Shown piece after piece: positions 9,049-16,865 of a DNA stretch of 58,354 nt. Source of the DNA: an uncultured Ruminococcus sp. (lineage in GTDB: Bacteria; Bacillota; Clostridia; Oscillospirales; Ruminococcaceae); NCBI GenBank assembly GCA_946413815.1, contig CAMKMD010000019.1, positions 1-58,354 on the forward strand. Direction: 5' to 3'. The notes under the pieces were generated by a model, which made no database searches, was not told where the DNA came from, and was given only the letters and a program-made list of their open reading frames with translations. The translations under genes were made by a program, and so were the position numbers. The stretch's first letter is position 1. Each line of letters starts with the position of its first letter.

Positions 9049-10182
9049 ATGACCTATGAACTGAGGCACTTTGACACTGTGCTAATGAGGTTCACAGCGA
9101 CCGAGGATACAAGTTCGCCTGAGATTGAGATTCTCTGGGTAAACGAAGAAAACAAGGTATTGCTGCCTCTTGATATGACCGTAGACGGTGATAGCGTTTC
9201 ACGCTGGCTGAGGCACAGAACTATCCCTAAGAACCGTGCTTATGTTCACAACTTTCTCAGCAAGTGCGGACTAAACCTCAATCGCCCCATGAGCATACTC
9301 AGTGTGTCAAAAGGTCTTTCCCTTAACGATTGCTATTGGGTAGTAGAAGAAGGTTTTAACGGCAGTTTTGCGGAATACAACCTTTATGATAACAGGTTTA
9401 GCAGAGTTCTCGGCCTTATTGCGTTTACAGGATATGGAAGTTCGGTTAGGACTTCGCTGGCGTCATGTCCTGAGTTCACCACAAACGGTATGCTTCCCAA
9501 ATGCTGGCGTAGAGAAAACGGCGCTATCAGACTCTACAAAGGCGGAACGAGCGGCGCTTCAAATACAGGTAACGAACCGTATTCGGAGTATTACGCAGCT
9601 CAGATAGCAGAAGCCCTCGGTATTAACGCTATATCCTATGGAATGTCAAAATGGCAGGGAGAGCTGTGTTCCACCTGTGAACTTTTTACAAGCAAGGACT
9701 ATTCATTTATACCGGTCGGCAGACTTGTCACCAAGGGCGGTATGAAAGCGGTCAGGGAGTATTATTCTGCACTGGGTGAGAATTTCACGAATGCACTTGA
9801 CGATATGCTTGTGTTTGATGCAGTAATATGCAACGTAGACAGACACTTCGGTAATTTCGGATTCTTGGTCGATAATCGCACGAATAAGATAGCCGCTCCT
9901 GCACCGCTGTTCGATCATGGGAACTCGCTTTTCAATCTTGCAGGCAGGGATGACCTTGTTTCGGATAATACCCTCAGCGAATACTCAGATACGCTTGTGC
10001 CTTGTGTATACGATGATTTTATCGGTACTGCTAAGAATGTACTGAACAGCAGACACAGGGACGGGCTTCGCAGACTGCTTGATTTCCGCTTTAAGCGTCA
10101 TTCAAGATATAATCTTGACAACAAGCGGCTCAGACTGATCGAGAAACAGATACAAAAGAGAGCAAAGGACTTGCTCGGATAA
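9049..10182 (+). CDS. Orphan HipA-like Ser/Thr kinase
   Basis: This 377-residue protein shows the HipA/CtkA-type kinase core. A candidate nucleotide-binding Lys is in RLYKGG (Lys164), a conserved Glu in SEYYAAQIAEALG (Glu180), the catalytic loop is NVDRHFGNFGF (Asp264, Arg265, His266, Asn269) and the metal-binding motif is FDHGNS (Asp289). HipA kinases phosphorylate glutamyl-tRNA synthetase or other targets and cause growth arrest. Here there is no HipB-like helix-turn-helix antitoxin on either side, so it is a stand-alone kinase with its own promoter. The ribosome site is GGGAGG 10 nt before ATG. Placement between the recombinase and the tRNA remnant makes it element cargo, perhaps for stability or phage defence; that role is inferred. 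Confidence 0.8.
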   Translation: MTYELRHFDTVLMRFTATEDTSSPEIEILWVNEENKVLLPLDMTVDGDSVSRWLRHRTIPKNRAYVHNFLSKCGLNLNRPMSILSVSKGLSLNDCYWVVEEGFNGSFAEYNLYDNRFSRVLGLIAFTGYGSSVRTSLASCPEFTTNGMLPKCWRRENGAIRLYKGGTSGASNTGNEPYSEYYAAQIAEALGINAISYGMSKWQGELCSTCELFTSKDYSFIPVGRLVTKGGMKAVREYYSALGENFTNALDDMLVFDAVICNVDRHFGNFGFLVDNRTNKIAAPAPLFDHGNSLFNLAGRDDLVSDNTLSEYSDTLVPCVYDDFIGTAKNVLNSRHRDGLRRLLDFRFKRHSRYNLDNKRLRLIEKQIQKRAKDLLG

Positions 10183-10244
10183 CAAAAACAGCGGTACTAC
10201 ACCGTTTCAGAAGACCATAAAACGTCTCTTTATGAACAGCCCAT

Positions 10245-10276
10245 GGTCGCAGGTTCGAGTCCCGTCACAAGCTCCA
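10245..10276 (+). pseudogene. tRNA 3'-end remnant (probable attachment site)
   Basis: The 32 nt carry a tRNA T-arm and acceptor end: GCAGG + T-loop TTCGAGT + CCCGT (one A-C mismatch in the stem), acceptor strand CACAAGC, discriminator T and CCA. No D-arm or anticodon arm precedes it, so it is not a functional tRNA. Such 3'-end copies are left where integrative elements insert into tRNA genes. A GC-rich hairpin (10277-10291) follows, perhaps the old tRNA terminator. The rest of the tRNA should lie at the other end of the element, outside this window, with a 5' end starting GCTTGTG. Confidence 0.65.
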
Positions 10277-10386
10277 GCGGGGAGCCCCCGCAGGCATATT
10301 CGCGTTTCACTTCTTGTGGAGCGCGATTTTTATTCCGCGCATTAAGCCATATCTATATTGTAACACATACACAATAAAATAACGAT

Positions 10387-10428
10387 AAACAGGCACATTC
10401 ACTATGCAGGAATGTGCCTGTTTATTTT
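10387..10428 (-). terminator. Terminator of the beta-lactamase-fold gene
   Basis: A perfect stem AAACAGGCACATTC / GAATGTGCCTGTTT with a 9-nt loop. T-rich flanks on both sides make it usable in either direction; it sits 31 bp after the minus-strand gene. Confidence 0.75.
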
Positions 10429-10458
10429 ACACCCAGGCAAAGCTTACTTTACCTGGTA

Positions 10459-12153
10459 TTACATGAATAGTTTCTCGTAGTCCTCGGGAGAAGCATTGTC
10501 ATAGAAAGCAGAAATAATAATGACTGCCATCAGATTGTCGTCAATTTTTCTTGCGTATGTGATATTTGTCATGTTCAGCGAAGAAAAACTGTCATATCCT
10601 GAAACGATTTGTCTCACATATTCTTTACCGCCCAGCAGCACTGTTTTCCTTTCACCAACAGACCATCCGTCCCCCTCGGTAAATTCGCTGAATGCTATAC
10701 GATCATCCAGATAGTTGTCTTCCGTATAGTCCGCTGTATCCGTGGCAGCAAGCTCCGTATTGACATACATAATAGAAATATTATCGTGAATATCAGTATC
10801 CATACTGTAAACAAAGCAATCCCATTTCGTTGCAGCTTCACGATTCCAGTCCTTTTCCTCGGTGCAGTCTGCAAGAATATTGGGAACGTTGTTATTCAGC
10901 ATTGCCTCACCGACCTGCTCGTATTCATCAGATAGTTCCAGTCTGATTCCTGCATATTCATTGGTATAGCAGCCATTTTCCCAGATGCCTTTGGTATAGT
11001 TGGTACCGGCCATCGGATCGGGCAGCTCACCTTCCGCCGGTTGAACCGAGCCTGTACGTTCGAGTCTGATGACATAAACGTGTCCGAATTCCCCGGATTC
11101 GATGATCTTATTATTTCCCATGCAAGTCAGGGACGAGCCGTCATGGGCATAGCCGCTTGCTTCTTTTTTCAGTCCGCAGCAATAGCCGTTATCTTCTTTC
11201 AGCAGGATCTCCATGGACTTCTCATTGAGCAGCTTTCCGCCGAACAATGCACGGTCAAAGGCTACCATATCTGTCAGACAGGAATGGATGCCGCCGTCTC
11301 CTCTGGAATTATTCGGGCACGCAGGATAACCGTCCTCGCTGCAGAATCCGTATTCCACAAGTTCCTCAAAGCCCCGGGGCGCATAAGTCAGATCACCCGT
11401 CGCCATTGAGGAAGTCTTTGTCATACCGCATTTGTCAAAGATGTTTTTCTTTACATAGTTGCAGTATTTTTCCCCTGTGATCTGTTCAATGATCATTGCA
11501 AGCAGGCGGTAATTGGTGTTGCTGTAACTGTACTTTGAGCCCGGTTCAGATTCCAGCGGTGCCTGATACAGTGCCGCCAGGAATTCATCATCAGTCGTCT
11601 TATCCAGATAGATATCGCTCAGCTGCTTGTTCGCTGCATCTTCACCGGAAATATTCCAGAAGGGATCGGGATTATTCAGGTAATCCGAAATGCCGGAATT
11701 CATGTGCAGAAGATTGTAAAGAGTAATGTTCCTGCCTGTTTCGTATTCGGGGAAATACTTATCAAGGGTGTCATCAATACTGAGTTTCCCTTTTTCGGCA
11801 AGCTGCAGGATGGAAACAGCCGTGAACACCTTGCTCATAGATGCGATATCGAAAACGGTATCCTGTGATACAGGTGTTGTTCCGTCCTTTTCGACATCAT
11901 CCTCGCAATACAGATAGACAAGGTCTTTGTCCGTTGCAACTGCTATAACGCCGCTGCATTTCTGTTTTCCGTAGGTATCAAGAAGCCCGGCATACTTGTC
12001 TTCCTGATTTGACCATGACCTCTGTTCCTCAGTGAGCGTGACGGAAGAGAACGGATCATCCGGAATGTTCTGAGTGCTGCTGCAGGCAGTGACAAGGAGC
12101 GCCGTTGTTGCGGCCAGTAAAAAAGATATTGTTTTAGACAGCTTATCTGACAT
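10459..12153 (-). CDS. Beta-lactamase-fold serine hydrolase lipoprotein
   Basis: A 564-residue lipoprotein of the class C beta-lactamase / D-Ala-D-Ala carboxypeptidase-like superfamily (serine hydrolase). The signal peptide ends in lipobox LVTAC (Cys24). Catalytic motifs are SxxK (Ser105-Met-Ser-Lys108), YSN in SKYSYSNTN, and HDGSS as the HxG-type motif. These enzymes act on peptidoglycan peptides, D-amino-acid peptides or esters; the substrate cannot be told here. A C-terminal extension of about 190 residues after the catalytic domain is unrecognised. The start is the ATG (MSDKLSK) 11 nt after AGGAGG rather than the GTG that overlaps the site. It is monocistronic and is the first gene of apparent host DNA next to the mobile element. 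Confidence 0.88.
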   Translation of the reverse strand: MSDKLSKTISFLLAATTALLVTACSSTQNIPDDPFSSVTLTEEQRSWSNQEDKYAGLLDTYGKQKCSGVIAVATDKDLVYLYCEDDVEKDGTTPVSQDTVFDIASMSKVFTAVSILQLAEKGKLSIDDTLDKYFPEYETGRNITLYNLLHMNSGISDYLNNPDPFWNISGEDAANKQLSDIYLDKTTDDEFLAALYQAPLESEPGSKYSYSNTNYRLLAMIIEQITGEKYCNYVKKNIFDKCGMTKTSSMATGDLTYAPRGFEELVEYGFCSEDGYPACPNNSRGDGGIHSCLTDMVAFDRALFGGKLLNEKSMEILLKEDNGYCCGLKKEASGYAHDGSSLTCMGNNKIIESGEFGHVYVIRLERTGSVQPAEGELPDPMAGTNYTKGIWENGCYTNEYAGIRLELSDEYEQVGEAMLNNNVPNILADCTEEKDWNREAATKWDCFVYSMDTDIHDNISIMYVNTELAATDTADYTEDNYLDDRIAFSEFTEGDGWSVGERKTVLLGGKEYVRQIVSGYDSFSSLNMTNITYARKIDDNLMAVIIISAFYDNASPEDYEKLFM

Positions 12154-12410
12154 GATTAACTGCACCTCCTGTTTTTTTCATTATATCATCCGGCTGTTCA
12201 TGCTGTCAAGGTATTTGTTAAATCTTATATGTTCGTGGATTACAAAGGAGCCTCGTACTTTTGTTGTGTCTGATCTGATGCATACGGAAGACGAGGATCG
12301 TTTTATGCTGACCTTCAGCCTTTGGAATCCCGGCCGTCCGGGTATAAGGATGGAACTGTCTTTTTGACAGGCTGAGTCCTGCTGCGGCAGTGAACTGAGG
12401 TCGGTGCAGC

Positions 12411-12439
12411 TTGATTATTCCGCGGAGATATAGTATAAT
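12411..12439 (+). promoter_or_regulatory. Promoter of the VOC-DUF3795 pair
   Basis: TTGATT, 17-bp spacer, TATAAT, followed 33 bp later by the VOC start codon. Confidence 0.65.
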
Positions 12440-12472
12440 AAATATATATAACATTCAGGCATGGAGGCAGCT

Positions 12473-12856
12473 ATGATTATAGAACACATTGCAATGTATG
12501 TAAGCGACCTTGAAGCCGCACGGGATTTCTTCACGGGATACCTGGGCGGAGTATCAAATTCCGGCTATCACAACAGGAATACCGGCTTCCGTTCCTATTT
12601 CATCAGCTTCGGCAGCGGCCCAAGGCTTGAACTGATGAACAGGGCTGATGTTGCCGCCTCTGACTGCTCCGCTGACCGCATGGGCTATGCGCATATAGCC
12701 TTCAGTGTCGGCAGCCGGGAAGAGGTAGACAGGCTGACAGAGCGGCTGCGCCTTGCCGGGTATGAGGTGAAGAGCGGCCCGAGGACGACCGGCGACGGAT
12801 ATTACGAGAGCTGCATCGTGGCTGTCGAGGGGAATCTTATTGAGATAACCGAATAA
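12473..12856 (+). CDS. VOC-family (glyoxalase/bleomycin-resistance fold) protein
   Basis: A 127-residue protein with the paired beta-alpha-beta-beta-beta modules of the vicinal oxygen chelate fold. It opens with IEHIAMYVSDLEAARDFF, carries GPRLELMN at the end of the first module and a second module starting YAHIAFSVGSREEVDRL, and ends IEITE. His5, Glu near LELM, His in YAHIAF and the C-terminal Glu are the expected metal ligands. The family includes glyoxalase I, dioxygenases and antibiotic-binding proteins; the substrate is unknown. The start is ATG 12473, 5 nt after GGAGG; the in-frame ATG at 12461 overlaps that site. It is 14 bp upstream of the DUF3795 gene and shares its promoter. Confidence 0.85.
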   Translation: MIIEHIAMYVSDLEAARDFFTGYLGGVSNSGYHNRNTGFRSYFISFGSGPRLELMNRADVAASDCSADRMGYAHIAFSVGSREEVDRLTERLRLAGYEVKSGPRTTGDGYYESCIVAVEGNLIEITE

Positions 12857-12870
12857 AAGGAGGTACATCT

Positions 12871-13269
12871 ATGAAACGTGACTTAGGTATAGCACGCTGC
12901 GGACTTGCCTGCTGTCTGTGCAGCGAGAACGTGAAATGCAAGGGCTGCAAGCGGGACGGTTTTCTGGAACTGTCATGGTGTCCGGATGCGGACTGGTGCG
13001 AGAACAGGCGATGCGGTATGGAAAAGGGCATAGCGGGCTGCTATGAATGTGAGCCTGCACAGTGCCGGAAGGGACTCTACAAGGACAAGATAAAGGCGCG
13101 GGCCTTTGCGGAGTTTGCAAGGAGATACGGCACGGAGGAGCTTCTGGACTGTCTGGAGCGCAACGAGAAGAAGGGGATAGTCTATCACCGCGAGGGCATA
13201 ATGGGTGACTATGACGAATTTGACGATCTGGAGGAACTGATCGGGTTTATCAGGAGCGGGGAGCGCTGA
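12871..13269 (+). CDS. DUF3795-type cysteine-rich protein
   Basis: This 132-residue protein has the DUF3795 layout: CGLACCLC near the N-terminus, then CKGCKRDG, WCPDADWCENRRC, and GCYECEPAQCRKG, followed by a helical C-terminus. About 13 cysteines are arranged as likely zinc- or metal-binding clusters. The function of the family is unknown. It has a strong AAAGGAGG site and is co-transcribed with the VOC gene. The C-terminal segment YHREGIMGDYDEFDDLEELIGFI is typical of a group that responds to the same locus layout in clostridia, as far as I recall. Confidence 0.8.
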   Translation: MKRDLGIARCGLACCLCSENVKCKGCKRDGFLELSWCPDADWCENRRCGMEKGIAGCYECEPAQCRKGLYKDKIKARAFAEFARRYGTEELLDCLERNEKKGIVYHREGIMGDYDEFDDLEELIGFIRSGER

Positions 13270-13357
13270 TAGTTTATTAATTCTGAATTCAGAAACGGGA
13301 TGTCGTTCTGGTTAGGATGACGGGATGATTGTTTATCATGACAGGAGAAAAAGGCTG

Positions 13358-13386
13358 TTGATAAATGACGGTATTTATGGTATAAT
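13358..13386 (+). promoter_or_regulatory. Promoter of the small dockerin gene
   Basis: TTGATA, 17-bp spacer, TATAAT with an upstream TGG (extended -10). Confidence 0.7.
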
Positions 13387-13452
13387 CATATCAGAAGGCA
13401 GCTGCGCTGCTCCACCGCATAGATAAAGGATGAATAAGACAGGAGTGATACT

Positions 13453-14121
13453 ATGATCATCAGAAAACTATTTCCGTTTCTTGGTTTGTCAGCGGTAATT
13501 TGTCTGACGATACCTACAGCATTCGCTTTTTCAGCAGGAGATGTCGATAATGACGGAAGGATCGATTCCAACGATGCCTCCCTTGTACTGAGTGAGTATG
13601 CACTCGTTTCCACCGGCCGGCAGGGGGCGTTTGATGGGGAGATGCGAGCTGCCGCTGATGTCAATGATGACGGACAGACGGATTCTTCTGATGCTTCGCT
13701 GATACTGGATTATTTTGCCTATGCCTCTACCGGCGGAGACAAAAGTCTGACTGACTATATATCAGGTGATGGTGTTCCGGCTGAGATACCGACAGAGACT
13801 CCCACAGAACCACCGACAGAATGGCAGGCGCCGGAATACGTTGAATACCATTTCCGCAGCGAGAAACTGCTTAATCAGCACTGGGAGAAGCATGGCGCGG
13901 AATTCGGAGCGGAATTCGGTTATACCAATGCGAAAGAGTACGAAAAAGGCGCGAGCGATGTTATCAATAATCCGGAAGCTTTGAGTAAGACCGAGGCTGA
14001 GGACGGCGACTATGTATTCTATATCGAAGTGACCAATGAATTTGTGGTGCTGTCTACAGACGGCTATATCCGTACATATTTCCGGCCTGATTCAGGAAAA
14101 CGTTATTATGACAGACAATAA
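13453..14121 (+). CDS. Secreted dockerin protein with RNase-toxin-like C-terminal domain
   Basis: A 222-residue exported protein. A signal peptide (1-26, ending TAFA) is followed by a two-repeat dockerin (29-95: GDVDNDGRIDSNDAS and ADVNDDGQTDSSDAS calcium loops), a Pro/Thr linker (105-127) and a C-terminal domain (132-222). That last domain has the pattern LNQHWEKHGAEFG, EYEKGA, TNEFVVLSTDGYIRTYFRP and GKRYYDRQ, which I recognise from the ends of polymorphic toxins and phage head proteins and which is related to BECR-type (barnase/EndoU/RelE-like) RNase folds. Candidate active residues are His143, Lys146, His147, Thr208 and Tyr218-219. No immunity gene is evident next to it. The dockerin would tether it to a cohesin scaffold at the cell surface. 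The RNase idea is inference from pattern. Confidence 0.8.
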   Translation: MIIRKLFPFLGLSAVICLTIPTAFAFSAGDVDNDGRIDSNDASLVLSEYALVSTGRQGAFDGEMRAAADVNDDGQTDSSDASLILDYFAYASTGGDKSLTDYISGDGVPAEIPTETPTEPPTEWQAPEYVEYHFRSEKLLNQHWEKHGAEFGAEFGYTNAKEYEKGASDVINNPEALSKTEAEDGDYVFYIEVTNEFVVLSTDGYIRTYFRPDSGKRYYDRQ

Positions 14122-14131
14122 GGACTACCGG

Positions 14132-14160
14132 AGGGCGCACGATCACTGCGCCCTTTCTTA
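14132..14160 (+). terminator. Terminator after the small dockerin gene
   Basis: AGGGCGCA / TGCGCCCT stem with a 7-nt loop, followed by TTTCTT. Confidence 0.7.
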
Positions 14161-14228
14161 TATGTTGAGGAGAAACGTAACGCTTCAATTATAAATTCGG
14201 TCTATATCTAAAAAAATCACTGTTACTA

Positions 14229-14257
14229 TTGTAAAACGAAAACAAATGTGTTATAAT
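14229..14257 (+). promoter_or_regulatory. Promoter of the asp23-fakA operon
   Basis: TTGTAA, 17-bp spacer, perfect TATAAT with TG one base upstream; about 55 bp upstream of the first start codon. Confidence 0.7.
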
Positions 14258-14312
14258 AACTGTAAGTGCATTTCTGATGCAGAAAATCAATAAAAGAGGG
14301 AGCGTGAGCTGT

Positions 14313-14669
14313 ATGGTAACAGTTGAGAACCATATCGGTAAAATATCCGTTTCAGAGAACTATATCACTGAGATAGTACGTCATGCGGTCTGCGACTGCT
14401 TCGGAGTTGCCGACGTATGCAATGTAAGCACCTTCCGCTCTGCCGTCTCCTCTATGACCGGAGGCAGGATGTTCAAGCGCAGGGGCGTAAAGATCCGCTT
14501 CGACAAGGACGGCGGACTCGTTATCGACCTGCATATCAAGGTCACCTACGGCACCAATATCTCCGCTGCCGTTAACAGTATAACCCATAAGGTCAGCTTC
14601 ATCGTGGAAGAGGCCGTGGGTGTGGACGTACACAAGATAAACGTGTTCGTCGATGATATGAATTACTAA
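14313..14669 (+). CDS. Asp23/Gls24 family envelope stress protein (YloU-like)
   Basis: A 118-residue protein of the Asp23/Gls24 (DUF322) family. It shows the typical start IGKISVSENYITEIVRHAV, the central VKIRFDKDGGLVIDLHIKVTYGTNI and the end VNVFVDD-like segment. Members associate with the envelope or with fatty-acid/stress responses; the exact role is unknown. The start is ATG 14313 behind GAGGGAG; an in-frame ATG at 14277 lacks a site. It is 15 bp upstream of the FakA gene, the same pair as yloU-yloV of Bacillus, so the two are co-expressed. Confidence 0.9.
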   Translation: MVTVENHIGKISVSENYITEIVRHAVCDCFGVADVCNVSTFRSAVSSMTGGRMFKRRGVKIRFDKDGGLVIDLHIKVTYGTNISAAVNSITHKVSFIVEEAVGVDVHKINVFVDDMNY

Positions 14670-14684
14670 ACAGGAGGTCTTACA

Positions 14685-16337
14685 GTGATAAACGGTGCTT
14701 TATTCAGAGACGCAGTTATCTCTGCCGCCATTACTATAAATAACAGAAAAAGAGACGTTGACGAGCTGAATGTTTACCCCGTGCCGGACGGCGATACGGG
14801 TACGAATATGTCCATGACCATCGGAAACTCCATACAGGAGCTGAAGATGATGCCGGATAATGTCGCCATCTCCGAGGTAGCTTCCGCTGCCGCATCTGCA
14901 CTCCTCAGGGGCGCAAGAGGAAACTCCGGCGTTATCCTTTCACTTATATTCCGCGGTATATCCAAGGGACTTGCCGGACACAGCGAGGCAGGCCCGGAGG
15001 ACTTCGCAAAGGCTCTCGCCCTGGGCGTTGAGGCGGCCTACAAGGCAGTCATGAAGCCTGTGGAGGGCACCATCCTCACGGTATCACGCTGCACAGCCGA
15101 GAAGGCTAAGGAGATATCCCTTTCCACCAATGATGATACGGTATTCTGGACTGAGATATGTCAGGAGGCGGAGGAGGTCCTTGCAAAGACCACAGATATG
15201 CTCCCGCAGCTGAAAAAGGCAGGCGTTGTTGATGCCGGCGGTATGGGCTTCACCATCATAATAACAGCCATAAAGGATATCGTATGCGGCGGCACTGTTG
15301 CCGAGCCTGCTGAAAAGCCCGCTGTTACGGAGCAGGTGGATTCCTTCAAATCCGCTGTCAGTCAGTACGACACGGAGATAACCTATACCTACTGCACAGA
15401 GTTCATGCTTCAGAAGAACGAGGACTGCCCGGATGCTTTCAAGCTCCGCGCCTATCTGGAGACCATCGGAGACTGCGTAGTGGTAGTTGATGATGAGAAG
15501 ATAATCAAGGTACACGTACACACGGACAACCCGGGCAAGGCGCTTCAGAAGGGCCTTGAGTTCGGCTTCTTCATAAACGATCCCCGTCCGAAGATCGAGA
15601 ATATGCGTATCCAGCACGAGAACAAGGTCAAGGAGGCAGAGCAGCTCGAGGCGGGCTTCTCTCCCGCAGAGCCCGAGAAGCAGTTCGGCTTCGTGGCAGT
15701 TGCCGCAGGCCACGGCCTTGAGGCTATGTTCACAGATCTTGGCGCGGATATCGTAGTCAAGGGCGGACAGACCATGAATCCTTCCACGGATGATATCCTC
15801 CGTGCGATACTGAGGACTCCGGCAAATACCGTATTCGTCCTCCCGAACAACAAGAACATCATCATGGCAGCAGAGCAGGCAGTAAAGCTCACGGACAAGA
15901 ATGTATGCGTGCTCCAGACAAGGACGATACCTCAGGGCATCTCCGCAATGATGGCATTTGATGATTCGCTTTCGCTTGCAGAGAACCGGAAGAACATGAC
16001 AAAGGCCTTCGAGAAGGTCTCTACGGGACTTATCACCTTTGCTGCCCGTGATTCCGAGTTCGAGGGACACTCCATCAAGGAGGGCGAGATACTTGCCCTT
16101 GATAACGGCAAGCTCTCCTTCACCGAGAAGGATATCAACAAGGCTACGCTCAAGCTGGTAAAGAAGCTCACAAAGGGCGATACCAGCTATGTAACGCTGA
16201 TACACGGCGCTGATGTTACAGAGGAGAATGCAGAGCAGATGCAGCAGATACTCCAGTCGAAGCTCAGCGACAAGATAGAGGTAATGATGGTAAACGGCGG
16301 GCAGCCGGTATACTACTACATTATTTCCGTAGAATGA
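14685..16337 (+). CDS. fakA: Fatty acid kinase catalytic subunit FakA (DAK2 domain)
   Basis: A 550-residue protein that with a FakB partner phosphorylates exogenous or recycled fatty acids to acyl-phosphate for phospholipid synthesis. The N-terminal DhaL/DAK2 domain (1-200) holds the Mg-ATP motif VPDGDTGTNM (Asp35, Asp37, Asn41) and GARGNSGVILS (about 95-105). The middle and C-terminal regions match the YloV architecture, including a C-terminal domain starting near KQFGFVAVAAG and HGADVTEENAEQM near the end. Full family length. The start is GTG 14685 behind GGAGG (7 nt). Downstream of YloV in bacilli one often finds recG; here recG is on the other strand beyond a LytTR gene. Confidence 0.93.
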   Translation: MINGALFRDAVISAAITINNRKRDVDELNVYPVPDGDTGTNMSMTIGNSIQELKMMPDNVAISEVASAAASALLRGARGNSGVILSLIFRGISKGLAGHSEAGPEDFAKALALGVEAAYKAVMKPVEGTILTVSRCTAEKAKEISLSTNDDTVFWTEICQEAEEVLAKTTDMLPQLKKAGVVDAGGMGFTIIITAIKDIVCGGTVAEPAEKPAVTEQVDSFKSAVSQYDTEITYTYCTEFMLQKNEDCPDAFKLRAYLETIGDCVVVVDDEKIIKVHVHTDNPGKALQKGLEFGFFINDPRPKIENMRIQHENKVKEAEQLEAGFSPAEPEKQFGFVAVAAGHGLEAMFTDLGADIVVKGGQTMNPSTDDILRAILRTPANTVFVLPNNKNIIMAAEQAVKLTDKNVCVLQTRTIPQGISAMMAFDDSLSLAENRKNMTKAFEKVSTGLITFAARDSEFEGHSIKEGEILALDNGKLSFTEKDINKATLKLVKKLTKGDTSYVTLIHGADVTEENAEQMQQILQSKLSDKIEVMMVNGGQPVYYYIISVE

Positions 16338-16343
16338 TAATAG

Positions 16344-16373
16344 GGGGCGCACGGGGATGTGCGCCCCTTTTTG
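16344..16373 (+). terminator. Terminator of fakA
   Basis: GGGGCGCAC / GTGCGCCCC stem with a 6-nt loop then TTTTT. Confidence 0.8.
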
Positions 16374-16521
16374 CCTTTTTGCCCCAAAAAGGAACACTGC
16401 CCTCCGTGTAACGGAGAGCAGCGCCCTTTTCCATTCTTACTATATATCATAGCGTGGTCAGTGCTACGATACCATTGATAAAAAACACAGCAATATATGC
16501 ACATTTTAGAGCAATATAGTA

Positions 16522-16550
16522 TTGACTTTACCGAAAGATTGTGCTACAAT
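16522..16550 (+). promoter_or_regulatory. Promoter of the LytTR leader
   Basis: TTGACT, 17-bp spacer, TACAAT with TG one base upstream (GTGC then TACAAT). It lies 310 bp before the response-regulator start codon, leaving a long leader. Confidence 0.65.
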
Positions 16551-16556
16551 TGAGGT

Positions 16557-16750
16557 GATATCGGGATCGGCCGAGGATGAATGATGAAATGCTGTGTCTG
16601 TGCGGACGGTATATCATTCCCCGCCGTCCTGCAGGGCTGCTGCCGGTATGCAGCGGTATTACGTGAAGACATCTGAGGGATCTGACATGATCCTCTGTAG
16701 CGTTCAGCCGATGACATGATTATAGCACCTAATCGGCCGGCTGTCTACAG
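16557..16750 (+). ncRNA. Structured leader or small RNA of unknown class
   Basis: Between the promoter and the response-regulator gene the transcript can fold into several stems: outer pairing of CGGCCGAGG (near 16568) with CCTAATCGGCCG (near 16727), GGACGG...CCGTCC, GCTGC...GCAGC, and a good hairpin GAGGGATC-TGACAT-GATCCTC inside ACA...TGT. It matches no RNA family consensus I know. A 29-codon frame (ATG 16577, MNDEMLCLCGRY...) exists inside it but lacks a spaced ribosome site. It might be an independent small RNA or a cis-regulatory leader. Confidence 0.35.
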
Positions 16751-16834
16751 ATACGGAGTGAACGAGCTTATTTTCAGACCGAACAGCAATATCATACACA
16801 CTAACTATACTTACACCACAACGATGAAAGGAAA

Positions 16835-16865
16835 ATGACGCTATGACGTCATGAAACTACTATGA
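16835..16865 (+). promoter_or_regulatory. Chain of three mini-ORFs leading into the LytTR start
   Basis: After the only nearby ribosome site (AAAGGA, 16827-16832) there are three tiny frames of 3, 3 and 4 codons, each overlapping the next by ATGA: ATG 16835-TGA 16846, ATG 16843-TGA 16854, ATG 16851-TGA 16865, and the last overlaps the response-regulator ATG at 16862. The real gene has no ribosome site of its own at normal spacing. This arrangement could couple its translation to re-initiation. Confidence 0.5.

Noticed and set aside
10200..10280. A complete tRNA gene
   Set aside because: Only the T-arm and acceptor end are present; no D-arm or anticodon arm can be folded from the upstream sequence.
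15084..16397. A 437-codon open frame on the minus strand opposite fakA
   Set aside because: fakA is a clear full-length gene in the other direction; the antisense frame has no family content and no ribosome site.
16577..16666. 29-codon ORF in the LytTR leader (MNDEMLCLCGRY...) as a signalling peptide
   Set aside because: No ribosome site at proper spacing and no AgrD-like features; the structured RNA explains the region at least as well.
16557..16750. The LytTR leader as 6S RNA
   Set aside because: Length and end pairing fit loosely, but it folds into several hairpins and not one long hairpin with a central bubble.
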